The notes below the pieces were generated by a model. That model did not search any database. It was not told the origin of the DNA and worked only from the letters and a program-made list of their open reading frames with translations. Made by a program: the position numbers and the translations under genes. Positions 50,996 through 62,900 of a stretch of DNA of 64,000 nt are shown one piece after another; positions within the stretch are counted from its first letter, which is position 1; each line of letters starts with the position of its first letter. Source of the DNA: Actinophytocola xinjiangensis (GTDB taxonomy: Bacteria > Actinomycetota > Actinomycetes > Mycobacteriales > Pseudonocardiaceae); assembly GCF_001921215.1 (NCBI RefSeq), contig NZ_MSIF01000029.1, forward strand, positions 38,924 to 102,923, in the 5' to 3' direction.

Positions 50996-53900
50996 CTACT
51001 TTCCGAAGTTGGTGTCCATGAACTCGAACAGGTCGTCGTCGGACGCCTCGTGGAGGCGGTCGGCGACGTCCTCGGACGAGTCGAGCGACGTGGCGGTGCC
51101 GGTGTAGCGGCGGGACAGGGCGGTGAGCCGGGCGCCGACGCCGGAGTCCGGTGGAAGCGCGGACAATGCCTCCTCCAGGCCGTCGAGTTGCTGGAGCAGC
51201 CGCGTCACAGGGTCGATGTCACTGTCGGGCACCAGCCGCGACCGCAGGAACTCGGCCAGCGCGTCGGCCGTCGGGTAGTCGAAGATGACCGTGGCCGGCA
51301 GCCGCAGTCCGACGGCCGACGCCAGCCGGTTGCGCAGCTCGATCGCGGTGACCGAGTCGAACCCCAGCTCCTTGAACGGGGCCTCGCCGGAGGGGTCGCC
51401 GTGCCCGAGTACCGCGGCCACGTGGTCGCGGACCAGCTCGGTCAGCAGCCGGTCGCCTTCCAGCTTCGGCAGCACGGCGAGCCGGTCGGTCCACGCGGCG
51501 CCGGCGGCGGCCGCCGCGACACCGCGACGCGCGGGGGTCGCCACCAGGTGCCGCAGCAACGCGGGCGCGGACGTCGCGGTCAGGCGGGCGCGGTCGATCC
51601 GCATGGTCACCAACGCCGGCTCGGGGCGACCGAGCGCCGCGTCGAACAGCGCCAACGCCTCATTCGGCGCCATGCCCGCCATCCCGTCGCGGGTCATCCG
51701 CTCCTCGTCGCCGTTGGCCAGGTGCCGCAGCATGCCGGCGCGTTCGTTCCACAGTCCCCAGGCCAGCGACTGGCCGGGCAGCCCGGCGCCACGCCGATGG
51801 GTCGCCAGCGCGTCGAGGTAGGCGTTCGCCGCGGCGTAGTTGCCCCGGCCCGCGCCCCCGAACGTGCCGGCGACCGACGAGAACAGGACGAACGCGGCGA
51901 GGTCCAGGTCGCGGGTCAGCTCGTGCAGGTGCCAGGCCGCGTCCGCCTTGGGGCCCATGACGGTGCGCAGGCGCTGCGGCGTCAGGGACTCGATCACGCC
52001 GTCGTCGACCACCCCGGCCGTGTGCACCACGCCGGTCAGTGGCACTCGTAGCCGCGCGAGCAGGCCGGCCACCGCTGCCCGGTCGGCCATGTCACAGGCG
52101 ACCACGTCGACGGTCACGCCGAGCCCGGTCAGCTCGGCCACCAGGTCGGCCGCACCGGGGGCCTCGGGTCCCCGGCGGCTGGTGAGCACCAGGTTCCGGA
52201 TCCCGTGTTCGGTCACCAGGTGGCGGGCGACCAGAGCGCCGAGCGCCCCGGTGCCGCCGGTCACCAGCACGGTGCCGGCCGGGTCGAGCGTCCGTTCCGG
52301 CTCGGGTGCGGGCCCGGCCGGCACGAGTCGGGGTGCGAACACCGCACCGTCGCGGACGGCGATCTGCTCCTGCCCGGCCGCGAGTGCGGCCAGCACACGC
52401 TCGACGGGCAGCTCTCCCACCAGGTCGAGGAGCGCGAACTGGTCCGGGTGCTCGATCTGCGCCGAGCGCACCAGCCCCCACACCGGGGCGGCGGCCAGGT
52501 CCAGGTCGTCCGAACCGGTCGCGTCCACGGCGCCCCTGGTGACGAGCACCAGCCGGGTCTCCGCGGCGACGAGCCAGTTCCGCACCAGGTCCAGTGCGTG
52601 GTCCGCGTCGGACACCGCGGCGAACACGGTGTCCGGGACGCCCCTGGCGACCAGGTCGGCGAGGCTGGTGTCGCGGTAGGTGTCGTCCAGCCGGAAACCG
52701 TCGGCGCCGAGCACCCGCCAGGTCCCGGTGGCGGGGGCGCTGGCCGCGGGCAGCCACCGGACCCGGTGCAGGCCGTCGGTGGCGGCGCGGCCGACCACCA
52801 CCGGCTGGGTCGCCAGCGCGCCGACCACCAGCACCGGTGCGCCCGCCGGGTCGTGCGCGACGACCCGCACCCGCTCGCCGGTCTCGTCCGGGGTGACGCG
52901 CACCCGCAGCCGGGTGGCGCCGGTCGCGGCCAGCGACACGTCGGTCCACGAGAACGCCAACCGTGCCTCGTCGCCGGGCCCGGTCAGCAGAACGCTGTGC
53001 AGCGCGGCGTCGAACAGCGCCGGGTGGAGGCCGAACCCTTCCGTGGCAAGGCCTTCCGGCAGCTCGATGTCGGCGACGACCTCGTCACCGGCACGCCACG
53101 CCGCGCGCAGGCCCTGGAACGCCGGGCCGTAGGCGTAACCTCGGTCGGCGAGTTGTTCGTACCAGCCGGTCAGGTCGACGGGTTCGGCGTCGGTGGGCCA
53201 CGCGAACTCCGGCACCGGCACGGTGTCGGGCGAGAGCACCCCGACCGCGTGCCGGACCCACGTGCCGTCGCCGCGTGCCTGCCTGGCGTGCACGGCGAAC
53301 GCGCGTCGCCCGTCCTCGCCTGGTTCCTCGACGACCACCTGGACACTCAGTTCGCCGGTGAGCACCAGCGGCGCCAGGAGCGTCAGCTCCTCGATCGAGG
53401 CCGCGCCGACCTCGTCGCCCGCGCGCACCACCAGGTCCGCGAACGCCGCGCCGGGCAGCATCACCTCGTTGGTCACGACGTGGTCGGCGAGCCACGGCTG
53501 CGCTCGGGTCGAGAGCCTGCCGGTCATGACGAGCTGTTCACTGCCCGCCACGGGGACCACCGTGTCGAGAACGGCGTGCCCCGCCGTGTGGGGGCCCGCG
53601 CCGGGCGAGCCGACCGGCAGCCAGTACGACGTGTGCTCGAACGCGTAGGTGGGCAGCGGGACACCACGTCCTGTCGGGAACACCGTGTGCCAGTCGACCG
53701 CGACACCGGCGGTCCACGCCCGGGCGACCGACGCCACGAACCGGTCCAGCCCACCCTCGCCATCACGGAGCGTGTCCAACACCGGGACGTCGACCGTCTC
53801 GCTCAGACCCATCGTGAGCACCGGATGCGGACTCACCTCGACGAACACGTCGTGCCCGTCACCGGCGAGCACCTTGACCGTCTCCTCGAACCGCACCGTC

Positions 53901-56900
53901 TCGCGCAGGTTCCTCACCCAGTACCCGGCGTCCATGGCGGTGCCGTCGACGTGGGCCGCGTACACGGTGGAGTGGAGCGGGATCTCCCCTGTCCTCGGCC
54001 GGATCCCGGCCAGGACCTCGGTCAGCTCTTCGGCGATGGTGTCGACGTGCGCGCTGTGCGACGCGTAGTCGACCGCGATCCGCTTCGCGCGGACACCGTC
54101 GGCGTGGCACTGGGCCACCAGCTCGTCCAAGGCGTCCGGGTCGCCGGACACGACGACCGACGCCGGGCCGTTGACCGCGGCGACCGACACCCGCCCGTCG
54201 AACTTCTCCAGTCGTAGCGCCGCATCGGCGGCGGGCAGGGCGACCGACAGCATCCCACCTCGCCCAGCCAACTCACGACCAATGACCCGCGAACGGATCG
54301 CCACAACCCGAGCCGCGTCCTCAACAGACAACACACCAGCAACACACGCCGCCGCGATCTCACCCTGCGAATGCCCCACCACCGCCGCAGGAACAACCCC
54401 GTAACCCCGCCACACCGCAGCCAACGACACCATCACCGCCCACAACAACGGCTGCACCACATCCACCCGCTCCAACCCCGGCGGGTCGTACGGGTCCCAG
54501 TCCACGAACGACCTCAACGCGGCGGCGCACTCCGCGAAACGCTTGGCGAACACCGGGGACTCCGCGACCAGCCGATCCGCCATCCCCACCCACTGCGAAC
54601 CCTGACCAGGGAACACGAACACCACTCGGCCAGTGGACGCGGTACCGACCACCACATCCGCCGACTCCCGACCAACGGCCAACGCCGCCAGCCCCGCCTC
54701 GTGGTTGCCCACGACGACCGCCCGATGCTCCAACGCGGCCCGCGTAAGAGCCAGCGAGAACCCCACATCACCAGGCGCCTGTTCCGGCAGACTCCCCAGC
54801 AACCGCCGCGCCTGCGCGGCCAGCGCGGCGGGGGTCCTCGCGGACAACACCCACGGCGCGGGTCCCGCGTGCTCTGGTTCCGAGTGGTCCGTGTTCCCCG
54901 GCGTGGGTTCGGGGCCCTGCTCGAGGATCACGTGCGCGTTCGTGCCGCTGAGCCCGAACGACGACACCGCCGAACGGCGCGGCCGGTCCCGTTCCGGCCA
55001 GGCCCGGCCCTCGGTGACCAGGTCGACCGCCCCCGCCGCCCAGTCCACCTTGGTCGACGGACGGCCGACGTGCAGTGACGCGGGCACCACGCCGTGGCTC
55101 ATGGCCGCCACCATCTTGATCACGCCGCCGACCCCGGCCGCGGCCTGCGCGTGCCCGATGTTCGACTTGAGCGAGCCGAGCAGCAGCGGGGTGTCGCGGT
55201 CCTGGCCGTAGGTGGCCAGCAGGGCCTGTGCCTCGATCGGGTCGCCAAGAGTGGTTCCGGTGCCGTGCGCCTCGACCACGTCGACGTCCGTGGTGGACAG
55301 CCCGGCCGACGCGAGCGCCGCCATGATCACCCGCTGCTGCGACGGACCGTTGGGCGCGGACAGGCCGTTCGACGCGCCGTCGGAGTTGACCGCCGAACCC
55401 CGCACCACCGCCAGCACCGGATGCCCGTTGCGTCGCGCGTCAGACAACCGTTCCAGGGTGAGCATGCCGACGCCCTCGGACCACCCGACACCGTCCGCGT
55501 CGTCGGAGAACGGCTTCGAGCGGCCGTCCGGCGCGAGCCCGCGCTGGCGGGAGAACTCGACGAACACCTGTGGCGTCGACATGATCGCGACCCCGCCGGC
55601 GAGCGCCAGGTCACACTCCCCCGCCCGCAGGGCCTGCAGAGCCCAGTGCAGGGCGACCAGCGACGACGAGCACGCCGTGTCGACACTGACAGCGGGCCCT
55701 TCCAGCCCGAGCACGTAGGCGATCCGGCCGGACGCGACACTGCCCGCCCACGCCGTGCTCAGGTAGCCCTCCAGCTCCCGGGGAACCCGCTCGCGGTTGC
55801 CGCTGTAGTCGTTGTACATGACCCCGGCGAAGACACCGGTTCTGCTGCCCCGTAGCGACGTCGGGTCGATGCCGCCGGATTCCAGCGCCTCCCAGGCGGT
55901 TTCGAGCAACAGCCGCTGCTGGGGGTCCATCACCAGCGCCTCGCCGGGAGTGATCCCGAAGAACACCGGGTCGAAGTCACCCGGGCCGTCGAGGAAACCT
56001 CCCCTGCTGACGTAGGAGGTTCCCGACGCGTCCTCGTCGGCGCCGGCGAACAGGGCGTCGAGGTCCCAGCCTCGGTCGGCGGGGAAGTCGCCGACGGTCT
56101 CGCCGCCGGTGGCCACCAGGCGCCACAGGTCCTCCGGGGTTTCGACGCCGCCGGGGTAGCGGCAGCTCATCCCGACGATCACCACGGGGTCGTCGTCGGG
56201 CGAGGGCGCGACCCGGTCGGTGACCGTCACGCGCGTGGTCCTGCCGCCCAGCTCGCCGTCGAGGAACCGGGCGAGCGCGGCCGGGGTCGGGTAGTCGAAG
56301 ACCAGCGTGGCGGGCAGCCGCACGCCGACGGCCGTGGCGAGCCGGTTGCGCAGTTCGATCGCGGTGAGCGAGTCGAAACCCAGTTCCCTGAAAGGAGTCG
56401 TGCCGTTCGGGGAGCCGTGGCCGAGCACGACCGTGACGTGGTCGCCGACCAGGCCGGTGAGCAGTCGTTCCCGTTCCGCCTCAGGCAGTCCGGCGAGCCG
56501 GTCGCGCCAGGTGGATCCGCCGTCCGAGGCGGTGCGCCGCGCCGGTCCGCGCACCAGGTGGCGCAGCAGCGCGGGAGCGTGGGCGAGCCTGGCGCGGTCG
56601 ACCCGGACGGGCACGAGCACCGGCTCGGTACGGGCGATGGCGGCATCGAACAACGCCAGCCCCTCGGCCGCGGACAGCCCGACGATCCCGTCGCGACCGA
56701 GGCGGTGCACGTCACCGTCGTCGAGGTGTTCGGTCATTCCGCTGCGGTCGGCCCAGAAGCCCCAGGCGAGCGACAGTCCCGCCAGTCCGGACGCGCGGCG
56801 GTACGTGGCCAGCGCGTCGAGGTAGGCGTTGGCGGCGGCGTAGTTCGCCTGACCCGCGGAGCCGAAGGTGCCGGCCACCGACGAGAACAGCACGAACGCG

Positions 56901-59900
56901 GCCAGATCCATGCCCTCGGTCAGCTCGTGCAGGTGCCTGGCGGCGTCGGCCTTCGGCGCCATCACCGTGGCGAGGCGGTCGGGGGTCAGCGAGGTGACCA
57001 CGCCGTCGTCGAGCACCCCGGCGGCGTGCACGACCGCGGTGAGCGGCGCCGGCAGCCGGGACAGCAGCGCGGCGACCGCCTCCCGGTCGGCCACGTCGCA
57101 GGCGACCACGTCGGTCCGCGCGCCCAGTTCACCCAACTCGGCGACCAACCCGGCCGCGCCGGGGGCCGCGAGGCCTTTCCTGCTGGTGAGCACGAGGTGC
57201 CGCACACCGTGCGTGGTCACCAGGTGCCTGGCCAGCAGCGCGCCGAGTGTCCCGGTGCCGCCGGTGATCAGCACGGTGCCGTCCGGGTCGAGGACCGGCT
57301 GTCCGGCGGGTTCCGGTCCCACCCTGGTGAGCCGGGCCGCGAGGACCCGGCCGTCGCGGATGGCGAGCTGGGTCTCGCCGGCGGCGAGCGCGGCGCGCAC
57401 GTCCTCGGAGGGCAGGTCGCCGGCGATGTCGATGTCGCCGTCGATGTCGAGCAGTGCCAGCCGGTCCGGGTGTTCGAGCTGTGCGGACCGGACGAGGCCC
57501 CAGACAGGCGCGGCGGTCAGGTCGACCGGGTCGGTTCCGGTGGCGTCGACCGCCCCGCGGGTCACCACGACGAGCCGGGAGTCCCCGGTCGCGAGCCAGT
57601 CCCGCACCACCGTCAGCGCCGTGTGCACATCGGACACGTCGGTGAAGCGCGTGTCGTCGTCCGTGACGGCGGCGCTCAGCGCGGGCGACCACGTCACCCG
57701 GTACAGGTGATCGGAGCCGGTGGGCCGCTCGGTCACGGCCGCGGTCACCAGCTTCTCGACGGCCAGCACGGGTTGCCCGGCCGGATCGTGCGCGACGAGG
57801 CCGAACCCGTCGCCTCGTGGCGTGACGCGAACCCGCAGCCGGGTCGCGCCGGACGCGGCCAGCGACACGCCGGTCCACGCGAACGGCAGTCGCAGGTCGT
57901 CCTCGGGGTCGGCCAGCAGCTGTGCCGCGTGCAGCGCGGCGTCCAGCAGTGCCGGGTGCAGGCCATACCCGTCGGCGTCGCAGTCGTCGGGCAGCGCCAC
58001 CTCGGCCAGCACGTCCTCGCCGGCCCGCCACGCGGACCGCAGACCCTGGAACGCCGGGCCGTAGGCGAAACCGTGGGCCGCGCGTCCGGCGTACCAGTCG
58101 GTCAGGTCGACGGGTTCGGCGTCCGATGGCCACTCCAGGGCGGGCAGTGCCGGCACACCGGGGGCGAGCACGCCCTCGGCGTGCCGGGTCCGGTCGCCGT
58201 CGGTGTCCGCGTGCACGGCGAACGTCCGCCGCCCGGTCTCGTCCGGCGGGTCGACCACCACCTGCACGGGCACGTCGCCGTTGAGCGTGAGCGGCGCCAG
58301 CAAGGTCAGTTCCTCGACGGTCCCGGCGCCGACCTCGTCGCCCGCACGCACCACCAGGTCGACGAACGCCGCCGCGGGCAACAGCGTCGCGCCAGCGACG
58401 ACGTGGTCGGCCAGCCATGGCTGGGCGCGAGTCGAGAGCCGTCCGGTGAGTACCGTCTGCTCGCCGCCGCCGACCCGCAGTGCCGCGCCCAGCAGCGGAT
58501 GTCCCGCGGCGGACAGTCCCGCGCCGCCGACGTCTCCGGTTCGGGTGCCGGCGGGCAGCCAGTAGCGCTGGCGTTGGAACGGATAGGTGGGTAGCTCGAC
58601 GCGGCGCCCGGTCGGGAACACGGTGTGCCAGTCGACCGCGACACCGGCGGTCCACGCCCGAGTGACCGACGCCAGGAACTGGTCCAGCCCGCCTTCGTCG
58701 TGGCGGAGCGTGCCGAGCACCGGGACGTCGACCGTCTCGCTCAGACCCATCGTGAGCACCGGATGCGGACTCACCTCGACGAACACGTCGTGGCCGTCAC
58801 CGGCGAGCACCTTGACCGTCTCCTCGAACCGCACCGTCTCGCGCAGGTTCGTCACCCAGTACCCGGCGTCCATGCGGGCCGGATTGATCCGTTCGGCCTG
58901 GACGGTGGAGTAGAGCGGGATCTCTCCTGGCCTCGGGCGGAGGTCGGCCAGTTCGGCCACGAGTTCGGCTCGGATGGTGTCGACGTGCGCGCTGTGCGAG
59001 GCGTAGTCGACCGCGACCTGCTTCGCGCGAACGCCTCTGGCCTCGCACTCGGCCCGCAGTTCGGCCAACGCGTCGGGGTCGCCGGACACGACCGCCGAGC
59101 CGGGGCCGTTGACCGCCGCCAACCAGAGCCTGCCGACGTAGGTTCCCAGGCGCGCGGTGACCTCACTGGCGGGCAGGGCGACCGACAGCATCCCACCTCG
59201 CCCAGCCAACTCACGACCAATGACCCGCGAACGCACAGCCACAACCCGAGCCGCGTCCTCAACAGACAACACACCAGCGACACACGCCGCCGCGATCTCA
59301 CCCTGCGAATGACCCACCACCGCCGCAGGAACAACCCCATAGTGCCGCCACACCTCCGCCAACGACACCATCACCGCCCACAACAACGGCTGCACCACAT
59401 CCACCCGCTCCAAACCCGGCGGGTCGTACGGGTCCCAATCCACGAAGGACCTCAACGCGGCGGCGCACTCCGCGAAACGCTTGGCGAACACCGGGGACTC
59501 CACCAACAACCGATCCGCCATCCCCACCCACTGCGAACCCTGACCAGGGAAAACGAACACCACTCGGCCAGTGGACGCGGTACCGACCACCACATCCGCC
59601 GACTCCCGACCGGCGGCCAACGCCGCCAGCCCCGCCTCGTGGTTGCCCACCACGACCGCCCGATGCTCCAACGCAGCCCGCGTGAGAGCCAAGGAGAACC
59701 CGACATCACCAGGCGCCTCCCCCGGCAGATACGCCAGCAACCGCTCCGCCTGCGCGGCCAGCGCGGCGGGGGTCCTCGCGGACAACACCAGTGGGCCGGC
59801 GGGCGCGTCGGGACGCTCCGGCACGGCCGGCTCCGGCGCGGCTTCCAGGATCACATGCGCGTTCGTGCCACTGATCCCGAAGGACGACACCGCCGCCCGC

Positions 59901-62900
59901 CTCGGTCGGTCGGCCGACCATTCCCGGTTCTCCGTGACCAGCTCGACCGAACCCGCCGACCAGTCCACATGCGACGACGGCCTCTCCGCGTACAGCGTCG
60001 CCGGCACGATCCCGTGCCGCATGGCCAGCACCATCTTGATCACACCGCCGACCCCGGCAGCGGCCTGGGTGTGACCGACGTTGGACTTCAACGATCCGAG
60101 CAGCAGCGGCGTGTCCCGGCCGTGGCCGTAGGTGGCGAGCAGGGCCTGCGCCTCGATCGGGTCACCGAGCGACGTGCCCGTGCCGTGTGCCTCGACCACG
60201 TCGACGTCGGCGGTGGACAGACCGGCCGACGCGAGCGCGGCGCGGATGACCCGCTGCTGCGACGGCCCGTTCGGCGCGGTCAGCCCGTTGGAGGCGCCGT
60301 CGGAGTTGACCGCGCTACCCCGCACCACCGCCAGGATCGGCAGCCCGTCACGGATGGCGTCGGACCGCCTGGCCAGTGCCAGCATGCCGACGCCCTCGGA
60401 CCAGGCGACCCCGTCGGCGGTGTCGGAGAACGCCTTGCAGCGACCGTCCGGGGACAGCCCGCCCGCGCGGGAGAACTCGACGAACGCGGTCGGGGTGGCC
60501 ATCACGGTCACACCGCCCGCCAGAGCGAGATCGCAGTCACCGGACCGCAGTGCCTGCATCGCCCAGTGCAGCGCCACCAGCGACGACGAGCACGCCGTGT
60601 CGACGGTGACCGCGGGCCCCTCCAAGCCGAGGACGTAGGCGATCCGACCGGAGACCACGCTGCCCGCCGAGCCGGTGCTCAGGTACCCGGCGAGCTCGTC
60701 GGGAACCCGCGCGTCGCGGGTGGCGTAGTCGTGGTGCATGACCCCGGCGAAGACACCTGTTCTGGTGCCACGTAACGACGTCGGGTCGACGCCGGCACGT
60801 TCGAGTGCCTCCCACGACGTCTCGAGCAGCAGCCGTTGCTGCGGGTCCATCACCAGCGCCTCACCCGGTGAGATCCCGAAGAACACCGGGTCGAAGTCTC
60901 CTGCCCCGTCGAGGAAACCGCCCCGCCCGACGGTGGACTCGTCCGCGGACAGCGCGTCGAGGTCCCAGCCCCGGTCGGTGGGGAACCCCGAGGTCCCGTC
61001 GGTGCCCGAGAACACCAGCCGCCACAGGTCCTCCGGCGACTCGACACCGCCGGGGTAGCGACAGCTCATGCCGACGATCACGACCGGATCGTCGCCTGGG
61101 TCGTGGCGCGTCACCCGGTCCGGCACGGCCACGTCGGTGTCGGCGCCGACCAGTTCGGCCACCAGGAACTTCGCGAGCGCGGCCGGGGTCGGGTGGTCGA
61201 AGACGACCGTGGAGGGCAGGCGCAGCCCCAGTTCCGCGGCGAGCCGGTTGCGCAGTTCGATCGCGGTGAGCGAGTCGAACCCGACCTCCTTGAACGGGGT
61301 GGCCACACCGGCGGCGGCGTCGACGCCGAGGACGGCGGCCGCGTGCTCACGCACCAGCGCGGTGACGAGAAGTTCTCGTTCACCGGCGGGCGTCGTGGAC
61401 AACCGGGTCCGCCAGGACGACGTCGGCGCCGCGTCCCGCCGCGCGACCCCACGGATGAGTCCTCTCAGGACAGTGGGCGCGGTCGCCGGTGACAGCCGGG
61501 CCCGGTCGATCCTGGCGGGCACCAGCACCGGTTCGGTCCGGCGAAGCGCGGCGTCGAACAACGCCACACCCTCCTCCGAGGCCAGGGCGACCACACCGTC
61601 CCTGGCCAGCCGTGCCAGGTCGGTGTCGGCGAGGTTCTCGGTCAGCCCGCTCGCCCTGGCCCACAGGCCCCAGCCCAGCGCGTGCGCCGGCAACCCCTCG
61701 GCGTGGCGGTGGTGCGCCAGCGCCTCCAGGTAGGCGTTGGCCGCCGCGTAGTTGCCCTGGCCGGCGGCCCCCAGGGTCGCCGCGACCGACGAGAACAACA
61801 CGAACGCGGCCAGGTCGATGCCCTCGGTGAGCTCGTGCAGCAGCCACGCCGCGTCCGCCTTCGGCGCCATGACAGCCCGCAGGCGTTGGGGCGTCAGCGA
61901 TTCGATCACGCCGTCGTCGAGGACCCCGGCCGCGTGCACGACCGCGGTCAACCGGCGGTCGATCCCCGCGAGCAGCGCGGCCAGCGCTGCCCGGTCCGTC
62001 ACGTCACAGGCCGCGACCGTGACGTTCGCGCCCGCCTCGGTCAGCTCGTCGCGCAGCCTCACGGCACCGGGCGCGGCGAGCCCCCGGCGGCTGGTCAGCA
62101 CGAGGTGACGGACGCCGTGTTCGGTCACCAGGTGCCGGGCGAGGACCGCGCCGAGACCACCGGTCCCGCCGGTGACGAGCACGGTGCCGTCGGGGTCGAG
62201 CGGCCACCCGGCCGGCTCGGCCTGGCCCGCCGGGGTGAGTCGGGGCACGAGGAGACCGTCGCGGACCGCCAGTTGGGTCTCGCCCGCCGCGACGGCCCCT
62301 CGGATGGCGTCCGCCACACGTTCGACGGGCAGGCCCGCGGGGAGGTCGGCGAGCGCGAACCGGTCCGGGTGTTCCGTGATGGCCGAGCGCACGAGCCCCC
62401 ACACGGGAGCGGCGGTCAGGTCGACGGTGTCCGAGCCGGTCGCGTCGACCGCGCCGGTGGTCACCACGACGAGTCGGGCGTTCCCGCTCGCCAGCCAGTT
62501 CCGCACCAGTTCCAGTGCGGAGTAGACGTCGGGTGCCCGCGCGAACTCGACGTCCTCGCGGTCACCGGCTCCGGCGGTCACCGGGACCCATCGCACGCGG
62601 TGCAGGTGCTCGTGACCACCCGTGCGGCCTGCCGGCACCGGGCGGGTCACCACGGCGTCGACGGACAGTACGGGGGCGCCGGCGGGGTCGTGGGCGACGA
62701 GGCGGACGTTCTCGCCGTCGGGGGTGATCCGCACGAGCAGGCGGGTGGCTCCGGTGGCGGCCAGCGACAACCCGGTCCAGGAGAACGGCAGTCGGGTCTC
62801 CCGGTCGTGGCCGGGCAACAGGTGCATGGCCTGCGACGCGGCGTCCAGCAGCGCCGGGTGGATGCCGAACCCCGTGTGGTCGAGTCCTTCCGGCAGTGCG

